From Mantis religiosa (Eukaryota > Arthropoda > Insecta > Mantodea > Mantidae): a stretch of 64,000 nucleotides of DNA. A program made the position numbers and the translations under genes. A model generated the notes under the pieces. It was not told the origin of the DNA, searched no databases, and was given only the letters and a program-made list of their open reading frames with translations. The stretch is from contig CM060947.1 of NCBI GenBank assembly GCA_030765055.1, positions 102,155,672 to 102,219,671 on the forward strand, written 5' to 3'. Below, piece by piece: positions 39,501 through 46,323 of the stretch; position 1 is the stretch's first letter, and each line of letters opens with the position of its first letter.

Positions 39501-42500
39501 TTGTTAATAAGCCATTGGAACCACAGTTTCCTTATACTGAACACTCACAAACCTACCTGAACTTGTGAAAATTTGTCAGTTGAGATTGACTCAAATATGC
39601 TAACCAAAGAAATTGGCCAATATTTTACATGATTTTTAACTGAAATGGCTCTTTTTAAGAGTGGAAATTGTAACCTGATTATCTATTCATTGCAGATAGA
39701 ATGCACCTTGACTCTTTCGAAGACCCAGGTCGGGAAGCCAGATGTAACAGGTTTACTTCGCTGTAGTTTGAATGGTTTCTTGATGATTGAGTTTGATTAA
39801 ATAAGAGTCATGAGATCTCTCGTTTTCAGGTGTGGTTTCGAGTGACATAAATAAAATTTTAGATAAGTCCAATTTCGTAATATATAATTTAATTCCTTTC
39901 TTGGAAGTGTTGAAAACAGTGTTGTTATGATAAATTAACTTTAAAGAGAGTCGATTAAAGACACTAGACAACACTTACTTTTAAATTTTTCCAGAACATG
40001 GGAAAAGGCAAAGCCTCTGAAACATGTTCCGGAAAAATTTAAAAGTAAGTGTTGTCTAGTGTCTTTAATCGACTCTCTTTAAAGTTAATATAATTTAATT
40101 GTATAATCTGGATTACATTTTACTCGAACTTTCTCTCCTGGTCAATCATTGCAGGTTACCTCCAGCATATTGATAAATCCTTACTTCCGTAATAAATAGC
40201 TTCCGTTAATTACATAAAATTCTTCACTCCTGCACATCCATTCATCACTATCAATATTACAGAATATTTCCTTTTTGAAGATTATTCATTTTCTATTACT
40301 ATGCAAAACTTTTATATTCACCACAACATTTTTCCATAGTCATGAAACAAGATTATAGAACATATATCTATGAAGATTATTGATTTTCTTCCCCTAGCAA
40401 CCATTCATTTTTTTTATATATTGTCATTATATGGCCCACTAATATTCAGATCAAAAAAACAAAACATATTTTCAAGTTCAAACAAAAACTACTGTTACAA
40501 AATCATAGCCTACCTCCAAGAATAAGCCATTCTGCCAAAAGGTTTGCCATTTGTGCCACTGCATTATAGTTTTGGGAGAGCAATTCTATCACCTGTTCTG
40601 GGTTGCCTCCAGCTTGGAAATACCTGAAGCGAAAAACAATGTACTATTCATTTGTTCAAAGCAATTTACACACATTTCAATTACTATTTCCATGTATCCA
40701 CCAGACAAAATGATACAACCTCAAACAAAAGAGAAACTTTATCTCTCTATCCATCTCACAAAGGTACAGTAGTTAGAAAAAGTATTGCACTTCACCAATG
40801 AATTCGGTACTGAAATTTCATAAGAAATAGATATTTGGAGATTCTGTTAATCCAATATGAGCATAAACAACATAAAAGAAAAAGCCAGTTAAATATAAAA
40901 TGTCATATTGAAGTCACAAACTTGCAATTATACCAGAAAAAGATTTTTAGGAGGATTCCCTCAGCCAAACTCTTTTACGAGGATAGCATTATTAATTTTC
41001 TTTACCCCAAAACAGTTCAAATAATTTTGATTAAAATGTCATATAAAATATTTGCACAACTAATAAAATGTGTGTCTTGAATAGTCTGTAACTTGAAATC
41101 CTCTTCAAACTAATTGACTTTTGCACTTTTGTATAATTAACAAAACACAATTTACATCTAATAAATTTTTACTTTCTCTGCTATCTACCAAGATTATCTA
41201 AGGGGGGTAAGCATTTTTATACAAATATATGTGTGTATGTACACACGCACATGTAGCTTGCATATGTGAACATAACTCAAAAACAAAATGTTTGATAAAT
41301 CTCAGAAACATGTTGTAGTTGGTTTATTGTTTGATAAATACCAAATTTGATTCACGAATTATAATTAATAAGACTTGCTTTGCAAATTATTCATTTGCAA
41401 CTTCAACTAATTTATTTGTGAATTATATTTGCTTTACGTCAAAAGCATCAACTTTTTTAATTTTAACTGAATTTGATATTTAAGCCCAATATCTTCCAAA
41501 GATGAAATATAAAGATTTTCTAGAAAAACCCAGCCACTCAAAATTATCTTTTATTTGAGATTAAAGATATTTTTAATTTCCTCAAAAAATGGCTGTAACA
41601 ATTTCAGATCTTTATACAAAATAAAATCCGTGTCCTGAGTTCTCTGGGAAGTAAGTACTCTTGATTGAGAAAGAATTTTGTATAACTGATAAGCCATGTG
41701 AGACAGAAATAATTTAACAAAAAATGTAGACATCTTTAAACCCACAATTTATTTAAAATAACTTTAATTGAAGAATCACGCATTTCCAAACATATCCTTA
41801 ATTTGATTTTTCTGTACACTTTCACCATTTTAAAGTTCTGTCACTATTCAAATGTTTCTTGCATCTCAAGATATGAATCGAGTATCAGCTGATGATAGGA
41901 GCAAGAGCTCTTGAAACATGTCCTGTGAATAAACAGTGTGAGTGAAGCAATGTGTCAATATCTTCTCGATTCACTTTGTGCTAATTTATGCTTCACTGTC
42001 CCTACGCTTCTTTCAAGTTTGTACTTTGGATGAAATTTCAAGGCTGATCTGTTTTTAAAAATTTGATTATTGCTACTCCCTTTGTACCTATACAATAAAG
42101 TAATACAGATACAAACAAAATTTACCTCTAAAAAAACGTGCAACAATGCATACACAAACATAAATCTCAATTAACTTGAATCTAGAAAAGTAGGCTTTTG
42201 CATATGGTTTCTAAACACTATATAAAGCAAATTATAGGTGGGCAGAGAAAAAGTCAGGTGAATATCCTAATGTTGAACATTTTCTAAAATAAACTGTGTT
42301 GCACGTTTACACAATATCAAGAGTACCTGAGAGGCTGCTTAGAAGTTTATTATACTTCTCTTTTATTAATTGGAGTTAGTTACATTATACCTCACTAATG
42401 CATGTTTTGACACAGAATAAAACAGAAGCAGAAATCATGACCAATAATGTGATAAATCTAAGGTAAACACACTTTCAACAAACAAGAAGTTGAACTGCTA

Positions 42501-45500
42501 AACAAAGGATTAAAAGCTTTAGCTAGTTTATCCAATAACATCCAAGAGATTGAAGCGGACACTGAAATAGCACCCAGCAACTTAACGAAACCGTAAAAGC
42601 CCTAATTAAGATTCAAAAAGTTTTAAAAGTATTACAAATATCAGGAAGCACCACAATACTACTTCTAAGCACACTTTCAAGACAATGAGTAACAAAGACA
42701 TACATGAAGGCCAACAAAGACAAAAAAATGTGTATATTATACAAAGATGAGTATTTGAACAGAGTAACTAAAACAAGAGAAAACCTACTACAGCCTACTT
42801 GAAACCTTAAACAAGCACAATAATTTAATAAAAATTAAAGTCCTCTCAGAATAGATCAAACCAAAATTGAAACCCTTCCTGGCATTACGAAGACTATGCA
42901 TTACTCAAAATAAACAGCATGAGACAATCTAAATGACATTGAGAGTGCCAAATACAAATTAAGGATAATACTGAGATTTTATCAAAAATGCACACTTTGA
43001 AGCTCCCTGTGTCACAAAAAGGATCCTTAGAGAAAGTTCTACTTACGTGTTAGTGTGCATGTTTATGTGTGTGTGCACATGGGTGCTTTCATGCAAACAG
43101 CACAGCAGCAACAAAAATGTGTAACCACATTAGGTTTCAGCCTAGTGCATTTTTTTTTATTCTTTCAATTATGTCCCTCAGAAATTTTTCTCCAAGTCCA
43201 ACATCGGAACCAGCTGAAGCAAATGCTGATGGAACCTACTGAAGTCTTCATAAATGGCAGTACAGGTAACCTTGACAGTTGCAGAGCCATTCATTGCCAA
43301 CCTCGGCACCAATGCCCAAGACATGTCTTGCACATATTAAAACTGCACATCTGCCCACCATATGTAGCATTGTTAAATGTAAGCTACCTTTACAATTTAC
43401 TGTGGAGATAAATATCCTGTCTGGTCCCCGTCATTCAGTAAATAAGCTTCGTAAGTATAATTTGTGTTTCACTGCCATGGCTAGATTCACTAATATTGTT
43501 GATCTCACACCATTGTGTCACGATGACGAACAATGCATGCAGTTCCTGTATGATGAAGGTTTACTTAGAATGTGAATGTTATGTCAGGATTGCAATGCAT
43601 CCTTTACCCCATTAGGGAACAGAATCAGAGATATGTGATAATTTCATGTAGACAAGGGCTTGAACAGTTCTTGGAGTCCAAGCCAGGATGCTGCATTAAT
43701 TAATGGTTTTAATAAATATTTTATGCATATAAAGAGAGAAAAAATTAAATATAAAAAATCTGCTAGATGTCCCTACACTGAAGAAAATAAAATCTAATGA
43801 TAACTTGAAAAAATTACTTATAATCCTTGGACTAATGAAAAATTCACAAAAATGTTTAAACAATATGGAATAATTTTAGTTCCTCAAAATAAATATAATA
43901 TATAAAATACAAAGTTTTTCTAAAAAAGATTAGCTTCTGAACTAAGATAGGGTTTATATTGGTAAAACTAAACATTTTTCATCTAGATTGAAAGAATATT
44001 TTTAGAAATTAAAGATAAACAGCTTAATAAATCAGCTGTAGCACATCATTTTTTGTCATTTAATCACAAAATAAATCCACAGATTAAATTATTAAAGCAA
44101 TTAAATGGACCCTAAATTGTACAGTTCGGGAAAAGATATTTATTTTGAAAAAGAAGGATTGCATAATGAATTTTGTATGAATACTAGCTATCAATCAGTG
44201 CTACTAATAAATTTGTTTTACTTTCAGTGATTGACAATAAAACAAATAGCAATACATCACCTACCTGCAGTAGTGATTACAATAGTAATAAACAAGTTGA
44301 TGATTGGCAGGGGTCCCGGGTTCGATTCCCGGCAGTGGGGGGTGGGGATTTTTCTCTGACCAAGATAATTCCTCATCTTCCCAAGAGTCTGGAAGTATGA
44401 ATGAGGGTGCAAATGTGTGCGTGATCTAATGGTTAAAACCCAATGAATATGAGTTAATACCTTTGATATGTTCCAATGGAGAACGGCCGCCGATATGACC
44501 CTTACAGTTAAAGGTGGGGTATAAATGGAACAATTAAAAAAAAAAGTTGGATGATGATACAAATGATGGATTTGCAAAATTAGTCCCATTAAAATATAAA
44601 TTAATATCAAAGATTTGTGGACTTTAATCACTGATTATTATAACTTATTGAAAAAGTTTAAAATTATCCAACAATGAAAAATGATTAAAATAAGATGAGC
44701 AGCTTCCAATTTAGGTACTACCAAACAACATTTTCTGTTACATTTGCTTTTTCTACCTTAATAAAAAAAAAAGCATGTGAATAACCTTTTAAGCTGAGTA
44801 AAGATTCCAGGTTCCATTATGTAGTCTGGAGTGCTGAACTTTTGTAAACATTCTCTTAAGACTTCCTGCGGATTCTCCAAAGCCTCTTCTCCTCCTGACT
44901 GAAAAATAATTTCATCTGTACTGTTTGTGTAAAACTCAAAACAGACATGTAACTATGGAGAGGCAATAAACAGTTCACTGGGGTAAAGCTACGATGGGGA
45001 AACTAGCAACATAAGGCATTAACTCTCTCATGATCATAAGGAGTGCTACTGTATTGGAGTAGGAAAGAGTAATTCTGATTGGCTAATTCACGTTATGAAA
45101 TACTAATAAATTGAACCACAAGAGGCAGTATAAATGAATTATTTAAAAAGTTTTCTGTCCACTGGATTTTCATCAGGAACAAATCAGAAGGGTAACGATA
45201 TATTTGCATTATTTATATCTGTCCAATGGATTTGCAGCATGAATGAATCAGAGAATGAACTATATAGTTGAGTGAAATTCACAGGAATGAGGTACACTAG
45301 GAAGTTTAATAAGTTACTGTAAGTGTCAACATTTTTCATTATAATGATTAATGATAACTGTATTATTTTTCAGCCATTCATGCACAGTACGATATGCCTA
45401 CAATTTACATTCTAAGCAACTTTGTAGCTTAAGACCTGAATGGAGACATAAATAGTATTCTCTAAATTCGTTTATTGGTTTACTGAATGAAACATTTAAT

Positions 45501-45867
45501 AGATCTTTAATATAATATTAATTATATTAATAATAACAAAACCCATTCATATTACACACAAAAATTTACAAACAACTAATATATAGTGTTGTATCAGAAG
45601 AGTCAGACTGAAAAATACAATGTCAAAGCCAGGATTTGAACCACAGTTCTCCCGGTTTTCATTTCTAGTTGCTCTAAACCATTGAGCTACCATAGCAACA
45701 TCCCAACATGACAAAATTCCAACTGATTCATATTTTTCCTGGGAAACCACTAGGAAATTTCATATACAATGAGATACACACCTTTTGTGTCAACTTACTA
45801 TGTTGTTGAACAATGAGGCCAGTTGCAGAATTTAATGTCATGCTGGCATGTTGCCATGGTAGCTCTT

Positions 45868-45966
<99 letters not shown>

Positions 45967-46275
45967 TTTTTTTTTTTTTTTTTTTTGTAATTTACAACCT
46001 CCAACCTTAAGTCATATCAAACGATGAATGAAAATGGTGAAATGATGCTCAAATGAGTCCGGGGTCCATGGAGATTAGAGTAACCTGACATTCATCTTTC
46101 AGGATAAGGGAAAACCCCGGAAAAACCTTATCCAGGTAACTCACCCTGACTGAGATTTGAACTAGGGACCTCTTGAACGTGAGGCAGACACGCTACCATC
46201 CAAGCTACCGAGGCGGGCTTGGTAGCTCAATGGTTTAGAGCAACTGGATGGAAACTGGGAGATCCATGGTTCAGC

Positions 46276-46323
<48 letters not shown>

